DNA from: Belnapia mucosa
GTDB taxonomy: Bacteria > Pseudomonadota > Alphaproteobacteria > Acetobacterales > Acetobacteraceae
NCBI RefSeq assembly: GCF_016775475.1
Contig: NZ_JAEUXJ010000003.1
Location: forward strand, 357,033 to 421,032
Direction of reading: 5' to 3'
DNA: 64,000 nt
Below are positions 1-8,436 of this stretch, in pieces; the first letter of the stretch is position 1, and every line of letters begins with the position of its first letter. Position numbers and translations under genes: made by a program. The notes under the pieces were generated by a model. That model did not search any database and had not been told where the DNA came from. It worked only from the letters and a program-made list of their open reading frames with translations.

Positions 1-177
1 CGGCTGCATGTGACGGTGGCGCCGGTGCTGCTCGGCTCCGGCATCCCCGCCTTCACCCTGCCCGAGGCGGCGCGCATCGCCGATGGTCTGCGCTTCCGCT
101 GGACCGTGCATCCGCTGGAGCCGGACATGCTGTTCGACATCGCGCTCGACCGGGTGCGGCCGGGGGTCTGCGCGTGA
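1..177 (+). CDS. RibD C-terminal domain reductase, 3' end only
   Basis: The 5' end lies outside the window; 58 C-terminal residues remain. The segment VAPVLLGSGIPAF matches the last strand region of RibD_C/dihydrofolate-reductase-fold proteins, which reduce pyrimidine or pterin-like substrates with NADPH. Its stop codon overlaps the next gene's GTG start (GTGA), so it is the upstream member of the five-gene unit that follows. A role as a pterin or folate-type reductase fits the pterin-synthase-like gene two places downstream, but that is inference from context. Confidence 0.7.
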   Translation, partial: RLHVTVAPVLLGSGIPAFTLPEAARIADGLRFRWTVHPLEPDMLFDIALDRVRPGVCA

Positions 178-1145
178 AGGCAAGGGCCTTGTGGTATGTG
201 GCGCCGGGTGTCGCGGAGCTGCGCGAGGAAAGCCTCCCGCCCCGCGCGCCCGACCAGGCGCTGGTGCGAATGCGGGCCAGCGGCATCTCGCGCGGGACGG
301 AGCGGCTGGTGCTCGCGGGACGGGTGCCGGAGAGCCAGTGGCCGGTGATGCGGGCGCCGCTGATGGCCGGGGATTTCCCGCATCCGGTGAAATACGGCTA
401 TGCCGCGGTGGGGGTGGTCGAGGACGGGCCTGACGCGCTGCTCGGCCGGCGGGTCTTCTGCCTGCATCCGCACCAGGATCTCTTCCTCGCCCCGGCGGCG
501 ATGTGCATCCCCGTCCCCGATGACGTGCCCGATCTCCGCGCCGTGCTGGCCGCCAATATGGAGACGGCGGTGAACATCCTCTGGGATGCGCGGCCGCTGC
601 TCGGCGAATGGGCGCTGGTGGTGGGCGCCGGCGTGGTCGGGCTGCTGGCCGCGGCGCTGCTGGCGCGCATCCCGGGGCTTTCGGTCACGCTCTGCGACAT
701 CGATCCCAGGCGGGCGGGGCTGGCACGGGCCATGGGCGCCGAATTCTGCCGGCCGGAGGAAGCGCCCAAGGGCTGCGACCTGGTGGTGCATGCCAGCGGC
801 AGCGCCGCCGGGCTCCGCCTCGCCCTCGCCCATGCGGGCTTCGAGGCGCGGATCATCGAGGCGAGCTGGCATGGCGACCGCGAGGTTTCTCTGCCGCTCG
901 GCGAGGCCTTCCATGCCGGGCGGTTCGCCCTGATCTCCTCCCAGGTGGGGCAGGTGGCGCCGGCCATGCGCGGGCGGCGCAGCCATGCGGACCGCCTGGC
1001 CCTGGCGCTGGCCTTGCTGGCGGATTCGCGCTTCGATGCGCTGCTCGCGCCGCCCCTCCCCTTCGCCGGGCTGCCGGCGGCCCTGCCGGGGCTGCTGGAG
1101 GAGGGTGGCTCCCATCCCTGCCCGACCATCCTCTACTACCCGTGA
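174..1145 (+). CDS. BchC-like medium-chain dehydrogenase
   Basis: 323 residues from a GTG that overlaps the preceding stop by 4 nt. A dinucleotide-binding motif VVGAGVVGLLAAA lies near residues 145-160. The N-terminal signature GISRGTERLVLAGR closely resembles [14 protein letters not shown] of BchC encoded at 30.7-31.6 kb, so the two are paralogues of the zinc-free branch of the alcohol dehydrogenase superfamily that includes bacteriochlorophyllide 3-hydroxyethyl dehydrogenase. The substrate is unknown. The neighbours (RibD-like reductase, pterin-synthase-like protein, glycosyltransferase, methyltransferase) suggest a dehydrogenation step in a small-molecule pathway. It is commonly annotated simply as zinc-binding alcohol dehydrogenase. 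Confidence 0.85.
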   Translation: MKARALWYVAPGVAELREESLPPRAPDQALVRMRASGISRGTERLVLAGRVPESQWPVMRAPLMAGDFPHPVKYGYAAVGVVEDGPDALLGRRVFCLHPHQDLFLAPAAMCIPVPDDVPDLRAVLAANMETAVNILWDARPLLGEWALVVGAGVVGLLAAALLARIPGLSVTLCDIDPRRAGLARAMGAEFCRPEEAPKGCDLVVHASGSAAGLRLALAHAGFEARIIEASWHGDREVSLPLGEAFHAGRFALISSQVGQVAPAMRGRRSHADRLALALALLADSRFDALLAPPLPFAGLPAALPGLLEEGGSHPCPTILYYP

Positions 1146-1155
1146 GACCTGCCGC

Positions 1156-1557
1156 ATGTTCAGCCTGACCGTCTGCGACCACATCATGGTGGCGCACAGC
1201 TTCCGCGGCGCCGAATTCGGCCCGGCCCAGCGGCTGCACGGCGCCACCTTCGCGGTGGAGGCGGAGTTCCGCGCCGAGCGGCTGGACGGGCTGCACCTGC
1301 TGGTCGATATCGGCCTCGCCAAGCAGGAACTGCGGCGCGCGCTGGATGGGCTCGACTACCGCAACCTGGATGCCGAGCCCGCCTTCGCCGGGTTGAACAC
1401 CACCACCGAATATCTCTGCCTGCATATCCACGGGCTGCTGGTGGCGGCGCTGCGCAAGGGACGGCTCGGCCCGCAGGCGGCGAATGTCACCGGGCTGAAG
1501 GTGCTGCTGCGGGAAAGCCCGAATGCCTGGGCGGCCTATGAAGGGCCGGTCGCATGA
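1156..1557 (+). CDS. Divergent 6-pyruvoyl/6-carboxytetrahydropterin synthase-like protein
   Basis: 133 residues, close to the family length. The T-fold pattern is recognisable: AHSF near residue 13, LHGATF near 27, VDIGLAK, LDYRNLD, NTTTE and a C-terminal Glu-containing LRESPNAW. Canonical PTPS/QueD enzymes have Cys-x3-His-Gly-His. Here the Cys position is Ala24 and the second His of HGH is Ala30, so one zinc ligand and the usual catalytic Cys are missing. It may therefore act on a different pterin or by a different mechanism. It lies 10 nt after the dehydrogenase and its stop overlaps the glycosyltransferase start. Fold assignment is confident; function is open. Confidence 0.8.
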   Translation: MFSLTVCDHIMVAHSFRGAEFGPAQRLHGATFAVEAEFRAERLDGLHLLVDIGLAKQELRRALDGLDYRNLDAEPAFAGLNTTTEYLCLHIHGLLVAALRKGRLGPQAANVTGLKVLLRESPNAWAAYEGPVA

Positions 1558-2588
1558 CCATTGCCCTGCTCGTCCCCGGGCCCTTCGCCACCATCTCCGG
1601 CGGCTACAATTACGACCGGCGCCTGGTCGAAGGGCTGCGCGCGCTCGGCGAGACGGTCGAGGTCGTGGAACTGGCCGGGCGCCACCCGCTGCCCGATGCG
1701 GCAGCCGAGGCGGCGGCGAGGACGGCGCTGGACCGCCTGCCGGCGGAGGTGCGGATCGTCATTGACGGGCTCGGCCTGCCCGCCTTCGCGCCGCTGGCTG
1801 ATGCGCTGGTGGCGCGCCGGGCGGTGGCGCTGATCCATCACCCGACGGCGCTGGAAGGCCGGGCCGAGCGGCGAGAGGCGCTGCGCGCGATCGAGGCGGC
1901 GCTGCTGCCCCGCCTCGCCCGGCTGATCGCTACCTCCGGCCTCACCGCGCGGCGGCTGGCGGCGGATTTCGGTGTGGAGCCGGCGCGGGTCGGCGTAGTG
2001 GAGCCGGGGACGGATCCGGCACCCCGCGCGCGCGGCTCGGGGGGGCCCGGCATCGCGCTGCTCTCGGTCGGGACGCTGATCCCGCGCAAGGGGCATGACG
2101 TGCTGCTGCGGGCCCTGGCGCGCCTCTCCGATCTTGACTGGCGGCTGACCATCGCCGGCGCCGCGCGGGATGCGGATTGCGCCGCGGCGCTGCGCGCCCA
2201 GGCCGAGGCGCCGGAGCTTGCCGGCCGCGTCACCTTCGCGGGCGAGGTCGAGGGAGCGGCGCTGGAGGCGCTCTATGACGGGGCGGATGCCTTTGTCCTC
2301 GCCTCGAATTGGGAAGGCTATGGCATGGCGCTGGCCGAGGCGCTGGCGCGTGGCCTGCCGGCGGCCGTGACCTCCGGCGGGGCGCTGGCCGAACTGCTGC
2401 CGCTGGAGGCGGGCGCCGTCTCGCCGCCAGGGGATGTCGTCTCGCTGTCCAAGGCGCTGCGGCGGCTGATCTTTGACCATGAGCTGCGGGCAGAGATGGC
2501 GGAGGCGGCCTGGGCCGCCGGGCAGCGCCTGCCGCGCTGGGCCGACCGCGCCGCGGCCTTCCGCGCCGAGCTGGAGCAGGCCGGATGA
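1554..2588 (+). CDS. Glycosyltransferase family 4 protein
   Basis: 344 residues with a GT-B architecture. The N-terminal half is acceptor-like (GPFATISGGYNYDRR). The C-terminal half is donor-binding, with SVGTLIPRKGHDVLLRA and the GT4 signature NWEGYGMALAEAL near residues 250-262, including the EX7E-type acid pair that binds the sugar nucleotide. ATGA overlaps at both ends place it in a translationally coupled unit with the pterin-synthase-like gene and the methyltransferase. A pterin or other small molecule is a plausible acceptor; donor and acceptor cannot be read from the sequence. Confidence 0.88.
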   Translation: MTIALLVPGPFATISGGYNYDRRLVEGLRALGETVEVVELAGRHPLPDAAAEAAARTALDRLPAEVRIVIDGLGLPAFAPLADALVARRAVALIHHPTALEGRAERREALRAIEAALLPRLARLIATSGLTARRLAADFGVEPARVGVVEPGTDPAPRARGSGGPGIALLSVGTLIPRKGHDVLLRALARLSDLDWRLTIAGAARDADCAAALRAQAEAPELAGRVTFAGEVEGAALEALYDGADAFVLASNWEGYGMALAEALARGLPAAVTSGGALAELLPLEAGAVSPPGDVVSLSKALRRLIFDHELRAEMAEAAWAAGQRLPRWADRAAAFRAELEQAG

Positions 2589-3487
2589 GCGAGGACTTCG
2601 CCCTCGACTGGCTCGACCTGCGGGAGCCCTTCGATGCCGCGGCGCGCAGCGCCGCCCTGGCCGACCGCCTGCTGGCCCGGCTGCCGGCGCGGCCGCGCTT
2701 CCTCGATCTCGGCGCCGGGACGGGGAGCCTGCTGCGCTTCCTCGCGCCCCGGCTGGGGCGGGCCCAGGCCTGGACCCTGGTCGATTCCAGCCGCGAGTTG
2801 CTGGAGGCGGCCTTCGACACCATCGCCGACCGGGCGGAGGCGGTGGGCTATACCGTCACCTTCCCCAACCGGCGAACCCTGCTGGTGCATGCGCCGGGCG
2901 GCGCCTGGCGGGTGGAGAGCCTGATTCTCGATCTGGAGGATGCGCCGCGCGGCCTGCCGCTGACGGGGGCGGATGCGGTGGTCAGCTCGGCGCTCTGCGA
3001 CCTCGTTTCCCGCCCCTGGCTGGAACGGCTGGCGGCGGCGCTGCGGGTGCCCTTCTATGCCGCGCTCTGCGTCACCGGGCGCGACCGCCTCGCCCCGCCG
3101 CATCCGGCGGACCGGCTGGTGGCCGACCTGTTCCGCCGCGACCAGGGGCGGGACAAGGGTTTCGCTGGGGTCGCCCTCGGCCCGCGGGCACCCGCCGCCA
3201 TCGCCGAGGTCTTTGGCGCACAGGGCTTCACGGTGGAGAGCGCGCCGAGCGACTGGGAGGCCCGCAGCCGCGGTCCGGCGCCGCTGCCGGGCATGGCGGA
3301 GGCGGCACCGCGCTTCCTGACCGAGCTGGTCCTCGGCCATGCCGAGGCGGCGCGGCGGCAGGACCGGCGGGACGACCCGCGGCTGGAGGCCTGGCTGCGG
3401 ACACGGCTCGATCAGGTGGCGGAGCGGCGGCTTTCGGCCCGGATCGGGCACCGGGACCTGCTGGCGCTGCCGCCGGGGCGGGGTTGA
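2585..3487 (+). CDS. Class I SAM-dependent methyltransferase
   Basis: 300 residues. The SAM-binding motif I FLDLGAGTGSLLRFL lies at about residues 39-53, with an acidic residue in WTLVDSSRELL after strand 2. It overlaps the glycosyltransferase stop by 4 nt (ATGA) and is the last gene of the five-gene unit, followed by a 65-nt gap. The methyl acceptor is unknown; by context it would be the same small molecule handled by the upstream enzymes. Confidence 0.85.
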   Translation: MSEDFALDWLDLREPFDAAARSAALADRLLARLPARPRFLDLGAGTGSLLRFLAPRLGRAQAWTLVDSSRELLEAAFDTIADRAEAVGYTVTFPNRRTLLVHAPGGAWRVESLILDLEDAPRGLPLTGADAVVSSALCDLVSRPWLERLAAALRVPFYAALCVTGRDRLAPPHPADRLVADLFRRDQGRDKGFAGVALGPRAPAAIAEVFGAQGFTVESAPSDWEARSRGPAPLPGMAEAAPRFLTELVLGHAEAARRQDRRDDPRLEAWLRTRLDQVAERRLSARIGHRDLLALPPGRG

Positions 3488-3552
3488 CCGGGCGGGGTTG
3501 AAAGCGCCCGGCGCATCGCGGAGTGTGGCCCGAAGACAGGGAGGGACACCCC

Positions 3553-4806
3553 ATGCCGCTGCTCGGCTGCATCGCCGATGATTTCACCGGCGCCACCGAC
3601 CTCGCCAATACGCTGGTGAAGGGTGGCATGACCGCCGTGCAGGTGATCGGCGTCCCCACCGGCCCGCTGCCTGAGGCGGATGCGGTGATCGTTGCGCTGA
3701 AATCCCGCACCGCCCCGGTGCGGGAGGCGGTGGCGGAAAGCCTCGCGGCCTGCGAGGCGCTGCTGGCCGCGGGCGCCCGGCAGATCTTCTTCAAATACTG
3801 CTCGACCTTCGACAGCACCGATGAGGGCAATATCGGCCCGGTGGCGGATGCGCTGGTCCGGCGGCTCGATTGCGGCTTCGCCCTCGCCAACCCGGCTTTC
3901 CCGACCAATGGGCGGACGGTCTATCAGGGGCATCTCTTCGTCGGCGACAAGCTGCTGAACGAGAGCGGGATGGAGAACCACCCGCTGACGCCGATGCGCG
4001 ACGCCAATCTGTTACGGGTGCTGTCGCGCCAGACCGACGGAACGGTGGGGCTGGTTCCCTTCGCCACGGTCGAGCAGGGCGCGGCAGCGATCCGCAAGGC
4101 GATGACGGGCCTCAAGGAAAGCGGCCGGCGCTACGCCATCGTCGATGCGGTGACGGATGCGCATCTGCTGGCGATCGGGGAGGCTGCGGCGGGCCATGCG
4201 CTCATCACCGGCGGCTCCGGCGTCGCCATGGGCCTGCCGGCGAATTTCCGTGCCGCCGGGCTGCTGCCGGAACGCGGCGCGGCGGCGGCCGAGCTGCCGC
4301 CGATGCGGGGCCATGCGGCGGTGCTGGCGGGCTCCTGCTCGCGGGCGACACTCGGGCAGATCGGCTATGCGCGAAACCATGCCCATACGCTGGAGCTCGA
4401 CGTGCTAGCGACGCCCGATGTCGCGGCGCTGCAGCAGCAGGCGCTGGACTGGGCGACGGACAAGCTCGGCGAGGCGCCGGTGGTGATCGCCGCCTCGGCG
4501 CCGCCCGAGAAGGTGCAGGCGCTGCAGGCGCGGCTGGGCCGGGACAAGGCGGGCGCCCTGGTGGAAGACGTGCTGGCCGGCATCGCTGAGGCGCTGGTGG
4601 CGGGCGGCGTCGGGCGGCTGGTGGTCGCCGGCGGCGAGACCTCGGGCGCCGTCGTCTCCCGCCTCGGCGTCCACAGCCTGCGGATCGGGGCGGAGATCGA
4701 TCCTGGCGTGCCCTGGACCTTCGCCGAGACCCCCGGCCTGCACCTGGCCCTGAAATCGGGGAATTTCGGCGCCCGCGACTTCTTCCTGAAGGCCTTCGGC
4801 CAATGA
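3553..4806 (+). CDS. otnK: 3-oxo-tetronate kinase (four-carbon acid sugar kinase)
   Basis: 417 residues, the normal length for OtnK. The N-terminal substrate-binding domain begins CIADDFTGATDLANTL, with FKYCSTFDSTDEGNIGP near residue 85. The C-terminal nucleotide-binding domain contains VAGGETSGAVVSRL. The family phosphorylates 3-oxo-tetronates at C4. The start at ATG 3553 is preferred over an upstream GTG because AGGGAGGG precedes it at proper spacing. Its stop overlaps the otnC start, and the kinase product is the substrate of that decarboxylase. Confidence 0.9.
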   Translation: MPLLGCIADDFTGATDLANTLVKGGMTAVQVIGVPTGPLPEADAVIVALKSRTAPVREAVAESLAACEALLAAGARQIFFKYCSTFDSTDEGNIGPVADALVRRLDCGFALANPAFPTNGRTVYQGHLFVGDKLLNESGMENHPLTPMRDANLLRVLSRQTDGTVGLVPFATVEQGAAAIRKAMTGLKESGRRYAIVDAVTDAHLLAIGEAAAGHALITGGSGVAMGLPANFRAAGLLPERGAAAAELPPMRGHAAVLAGSCSRATLGQIGYARNHAHTLELDVLATPDVAALQQQALDWATDKLGEAPVVIAASAPPEKVQALQARLGRDKAGALVEDVLAGIAEALVAGGVGRLVVAGGETSGAVVSRLGVHSLRIGAEIDPGVPWTFAETPGLHLALKSGNFGARDFFLKAFGQ

Positions 4807-5447
4807 GCGAGCCAATGGACGAGGCGGAAATCCGCGAGGCCATCGCGGCGCATGGGCGGTTGCTGTTTGGGCGCGGCTTCTCGGTGGGGTCGGCGGGGAA
4901 TATCAGCGTCCGGCTGCCGGATGGCTTCCTCATCACCCCGACCAATTCCTGCCTCGGCCGGCTTGACCCAGCGCGGATCAGCAAGCTCGACCGCGAATAT
5001 CGGCATGTCTCCGGCGACAAGCCCTCGAAGGAGGTGTTCATGCACCGCGCCTTCCTCGAGGCGCGGCCGGAGGCGGGGGCGGTGGTGCATCTGCACTCCA
5101 CCCATGCGACGGCGATCGCCTGCCTCGCCGCGCCGGGCGAGCCGGCGCCGATCCCGCCGCTGACGCCCTATTTCGTCATGCGGATCGGCCGCGTCCTGCC
5201 GGTCGTGCCCTATTACCGGCCGGGCGATGCGGCGATGGAACCGGCGATTGCCGCGGCGGCGCGGGATGCACGGGCGGTGCTGCTGGCCAATCACGGCCCG
5301 GTCGTCAGCGGCAAGACGCTGGACGATGCCGTCTATGCTGCGGAGGAGCTGGAGGAGGCGGCGAAGCTCGCCCTGCTGCTGCGCGGTCAGCCGGCCCGGA
5401 CCCTGACCGAGGCGCAGGTGGCGGATCTGCTCGGCACCTTCGGCTGA
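4803..5447 (+). CDS. otnC: 3-oxo-tetronate 4-phosphate decarboxylase (class II aldolase family)
   Basis: 214 residues. Class II aldolase/adducin fold with NISVRLPDGFLITPTN, the SKEVFMHRAF segment carrying the catalytic Glu, and zinc histidines in HLHSTHATAIACL (two His) and ANHGPVV. OtnC decarboxylates 3-oxo-tetronate 4-phosphate to dihydroxyacetone phosphate. Translational coupling to otnK and the Bug-type binding protein 78 nt downstream suggest an uptake and degradation module for C4 sugar acids. OtnI (isomerase) and a dehydrogenase are not in this stretch. Confidence 0.9.
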   Translation: MSEPMDEAEIREAIAAHGRLLFGRGFSVGSAGNISVRLPDGFLITPTNSCLGRLDPARISKLDREYRHVSGDKPSKEVFMHRAFLEARPEAGAVVHLHSTHATAIACLAAPGEPAPIPPLTPYFVMRIGRVLPVVPYYRPGDAAMEPAIAAAARDARAVLLANHGPVVSGKTLDDAVYAAEELEEAAKLALLLRGQPARTLTEAQVADLLGTFG

Positions 5448-5525
5448 GCGTTGACGGCAGCCCGACGGGGCTGCTTCGCTGCCACCCACGCAACAAGGCG
5501 CGCCGCGCCCAGGGGAGCCACGTCC

Positions 5526-6500
5526 ATGAACCTCCGCCCCATCGGGCGGCGCGCCGCGCTGGCCGGTGCCGCCCTCCTGCCGCTCGCCGCGCATGCCGCC
5601 TTGCCCGACCGGCCGGTGCGTATAGTCCTTGGCTTTCCGGCAGGGACGGGGCCGGACCTGCTCGGCCGGCTACTGGCCGAGGGGCTGCGGGAGGCTTGGC
5701 CGGCCGGCATCCTGGTGGACAACAAGCCGGGCGCCGGCGGGCTGATCGCGGCGCAGGAGGTGGCGAAATCCGCCCCGGCCGATGGCACGACTCTGCTGCT
5801 GGGCGAGGTCGGGCAGCTCGCCATGGCGCCCAGCACCTATGCGCGGCTGCCCTATGACCCGGGGCGGGATTTCGGTGCCGTGGCGGAGCTGGCCTCGGTG
5901 GATTTTGCCCTGGTCGTGCCGCCGGGCCTGCCGGTCGCGGACCTCGCCGCCTATGCCACCTGGGCCCGGGCGCAGCCGGCGCTCTATATGGGCACCTTCG
6001 GGGCCGGCAGCCCGGGGCATTTCGCCGCTGCCATGCTCGGCCAGGCGGTGGGCGTGACGGTGGAGGCGGTGCATTTCCGCTCCACCGCCGATGCGGTGGC
6101 GGCGCTGCTGAACGGCAATGTCCAGGGCATGTTCGGCAGCATCGCCGTGGTCGCACCGCATGTGCAGGCAGGGCGGATGAAGGCGCTGGCCGTGACCGGC
6201 CCGGCCCATGCGCCGCAGCTGCCCGGCGTGAAGACCATGGCGGAGCTGGGCCAGGCTTCGCTCTCGATCAGCGCCTGGTTCGGGCTGGTGGCGCCGGCCG
6301 CGGTACCGACGCCGCTGGTGGCCGAGATCGAGGCAGCGGTGTTGCGCGCCATGGCGGCGCCCAACCTGATGCTGCGGCTGCAGGAGGCCGGCTTCCGCCC
6401 CTCCGCCGCCGGCCGGGCCGATTTCGCCGCGCTGATGCGGGCGGAGACGGGGCGCTGGGCGGAGGTGGTCAGGGCGACTGGCTTCCGCGCGATCGAGTAA
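5526..6500 (+). CDS. Bug-family (tripartite tricarboxylate transporter) substrate-binding protein
   Basis: 324 residues from ATG 5526, preceded by AGGGGAG. An N-terminal export signal with GRRAALAGAALLP ends at AHA. The mature protein starts with the Bug pattern PDRPVRIVLGFPAGTGPDLLGR, followed by DNKPGAGG. These periplasmic proteins bind carboxylates for TTT transporters. No tctA or tctB membrane genes lie nearby, so it is an orphan binding protein. Its position after otnKC suggests a sugar acid ligand (inference). It ends 1 nt before a convergent gene's stop. Confidence 0.88.
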   Translation: MNLRPIGRRAALAGAALLPLAAHAALPDRPVRIVLGFPAGTGPDLLGRLLAEGLREAWPAGILVDNKPGAGGLIAAQEVAKSAPADGTTLLLGEVGQLAMAPSTYARLPYDPGRDFGAVAELASVDFALVVPPGLPVADLAAYATWARAQPALYMGTFGAGSPGHFAAAMLGQAVGVTVEAVHFRSTADAVAALLNGNVQGMFGSIAVVAPHVQAGRMKALAVTGPAHAPQLPGVKTMAELGQASLSISAWFGLVAPAAVPTPLVAEIEAAVLRAMAAPNLMLRLQEAGFRPSAAGRADFAALMRAETGRWAEVVRATGFRAIE

Positions 6501-6501
6501 T

Positions 6502-6954
6502 CTATGCCGCGTAGATGCGGATGAGGACCGCGCTCGGCCGGCGTTCGCCATAGCCGAGGAAGACCTGCCGGTGCAGCCAGGCATGGGCCGGCGCGGCGGT
6601 CTCGAAGACCGGTGTGGTGCGGAAATAGACCCGCTCCGGGGGCACCGACTCGCCGCGCAGCAGCCGCGCCATGTCCTCCGGCGCTGCATGGCGCAAGCCG
6701 CTGTTCACCACATGCACCAGCCCGCCATCCGTGAGGCGCAGGGTGTAGCGCGCGACGATCTCGGTGACGCCATCGGCGCGGACCAGCTGGTGGTCGGTGC
6801 CGCCCGGCAGCACCTCGCCGCTGAGACGCGGCCCCTCGACGCGGCCGCCGAGGATCGGGACGACGCGGCGTTCCCCCTGCGGGCCGGGGCCGAGGATGAT
6901 GGGCGCGGCGACGCTGAATTCGGCCTGAGCGACGAAATCGAGGCTGGGCTGCAT
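6502..6954 (-). CDS. DUF3237 domain-containing protein
   Basis: 150 residues that match the small beta-barrel DUF3237 family: GPRLSGEVLPGG, ADGVTEIVARYTLRL and the terminal VFLGYGERRPSAVLIRIY. The biochemical function of the family is not established. It is the last gene of a minus-strand unit after a Bug protein and a deaminase, with a 26-nt gap to the deaminase, so it may take part in the same catabolic step. Confidence 0.85.
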   Translation of the reverse strand: MQPSLDFVAQAEFSVAAPIILGPGPQGERRVVPILGGRVEGPRLSGEVLPGGTDHQLVRADGVTEIVARYTLRLTDGGLVHVVNSGLRHAAPEDMARLLRGESVPPERVYFRTTPVFETAAPAHAWLHRQVFLGYGERRPSAVLIRIYAA

Positions 6955-6980
6955 GGCGGGGCTCCGGTGAAGCCGGCAGC

Positions 6981-7463
6981 CTAACCTTTCGCCCAGCCCT
7001 CCAACACCGCCACCGCCTCCGCGACCAGCATCTGCCGTGCCGGGATGCGGCCCTGGCCGATTGGGACGCCAGCCTCGCGCCGCAAGGCCTCGACATCGCC
7101 GCCGCGGCGCCGGTCCTTCGGCACATCGGCCAGAACCCGGGCGCTGTCCGAAAGCGCCGCGGCATAGACCACGCGGGCAATGCCGGTGATCTGCATGGTG
7201 GCGACGCAGAGCGCGCAGGGCTCGCAGGAGGTGAAGACGGTGCAGCCCGAGAGGTCGAGCGTGCCGAGCCGGGCGCAGGCGTCGCGGATCGCCTCCGTCT
7301 CGCCATGCGAGGTGGGGTCGAGCTTGCCGCGGGCGCGGTTGAAGCCTTCGCCGACGATCTCGCCCTCGCGCAGCACCACCGCGCCGAAGGGCTCGCAGCC
7401 CGGCGTCGTGGCGGCCTCGGCCGAAAGGGCGATGGCGCGGCGGAGCGCTTCCTCGTCAGTCAT
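6981..7463 (-). CDS. Cytidine/nucleoside deaminase family protein
   Basis: 160 residues. The zinc and catalytic motif HGETEAI (HxE) lies near residues 54-60, with SCEPCALC (PCxxC) about 30 residues later. The layout resembles guanine deaminase/TadA-like nucleoside deaminases that hydrolyse an exocyclic amine. The start overlaps the end of the upstream Bug gene by 8 nt. The operon partners suggest a free purine or related heterocycle rather than tRNA as substrate (inference). Confidence 0.87.
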   Translation of the reverse strand: MTDEEALRRAIALSAEAATTPGCEPFGAVVLREGEIVGEGFNRARGKLDPTSHGETEAIRDACARLGTLDLSGCTVFTSCEPCALCVATMQITGIARVVYAAALSDSARVLADVPKDRRRGGDVEALRREAGVPIGQGRIPARQMLVAEAVAVLEGWAKG

Positions 7464-8436
7464 TCCTGATTCCCATGGCGCGGACGGCGGCGCCGATGGT
7501 GTTCACCTGTTCGGCGACGAAGCCAGCGAATTCCGGCTGCGTCTTGGTGCCGGTGATGATGCCGACGCCGGCCAGCCTCTCCTGGATCGCCGGCATGGCC
7601 AGCAGGGCATTGATCTCGTCATGCAGCCGCGCCGTGACCTCGGCGGGCAGATTGGCGGGACCGGAGAGGCCGAGCCAGTTCTGCGCCAGCAGGTTCGGCA
7701 GCCCGGCCTCGCCCACCGTCGGCACCTCCGGCACGCTCGGCGCGCGGGTCGGGGCCGTCACCGCATAGGCGCGCAGCCGCCCGGCGCGGATATTCTCGAC
7801 ATTCTCCGGCAAGGTATCGAAGGAGAGGGGGATGGAGCCGCCGAGCAGATCCGCCTGCATCGGCTGGGACCCGCGATAGGGCGCATGATTCAGCGGGATG
7901 CCGGTCGCTTGGGTGAACATTGTCCCCACCACATGCCCGACCGATCCAGCGCCCGAACTGCCGAAGGTGACGGGCTGCGGCTGGGCGCGCATCCAGGCCA
8001 TCAGCCCCTTCAGATCCTGCGCCGGCACCTGGAGATTGGTCACCACCACCATCGGCGTCGCGCCGATATAGGCGATATGGGTGAAGGAGGTCAGCGGGTC
8101 GTAGCCCGGCCGCGCATAGAGCGGGGGCGAGGTGACGATGGGCGCGGTATTGCTCAGCATCACGGTGGTGCCATCGGCCGGCTGGGTCGCGACATGGGCG
8201 GCGGCGAGCGTCCCGCCGGCGCCGGGCCGGTTGTCCACCACCACCCGCTGGCCGAGCCGCGAGGCCAGCGCCTCACCCAGCACCCGGGCAGCGATGTCCG
8301 AGGCGCCGCCGGGCGGGAAGACGACGACGATGCGGATCGGCCGGCTGGGCCAGGCCTCGGCCGCGGCCGGCCGGGCCGCCTGCCCGAGGGCGAGGCAGAG
8401 CAATGCCCCGAAAAGCTGCAATCCGCGCGTCAACAT
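7456..8436 (-). CDS. Bug-family (TTT) substrate-binding protein
   Basis: 326 residues with a signal peptide ending near residue 26 (ARPAAAEAWPSRP). The Bug fingerprint PIRIVVVFPPGGASDIAAR is followed by DNRPGAGGT. It is a periplasmic carboxylate-type solute receptor without adjacent TctA/TctB genes. It heads the minus-strand operon with the deaminase (8-nt overlap) and the DUF3237 gene, so its ligand may be the compound those enzymes process. Confidence 0.88.
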   Translation of the reverse strand: MLTRGLQLFGALLCLALGQAARPAAAEAWPSRPIRIVVVFPPGGASDIAARVLGEALASRLGQRVVVDNRPGAGGTLAAAHVATQPADGTTVMLSNTAPIVTSPPLYARPGYDPLTSFTHIAYIGATPMVVVTNLQVPAQDLKGLMAWMRAQPQPVTFGSSGAGSVGHVVGTMFTQATGIPLNHAPYRGSQPMQADLLGGSIPLSFDTLPENVENIRAGRLRAYAVTAPTRAPSVPEVPTVGEAGLPNLLAQNWLGLSGPANLPAEVTARLHDEINALLAMPAIQERLAGVGIITGTKTQPEFAGFVAEQVNTIGAAVRAMGIRND

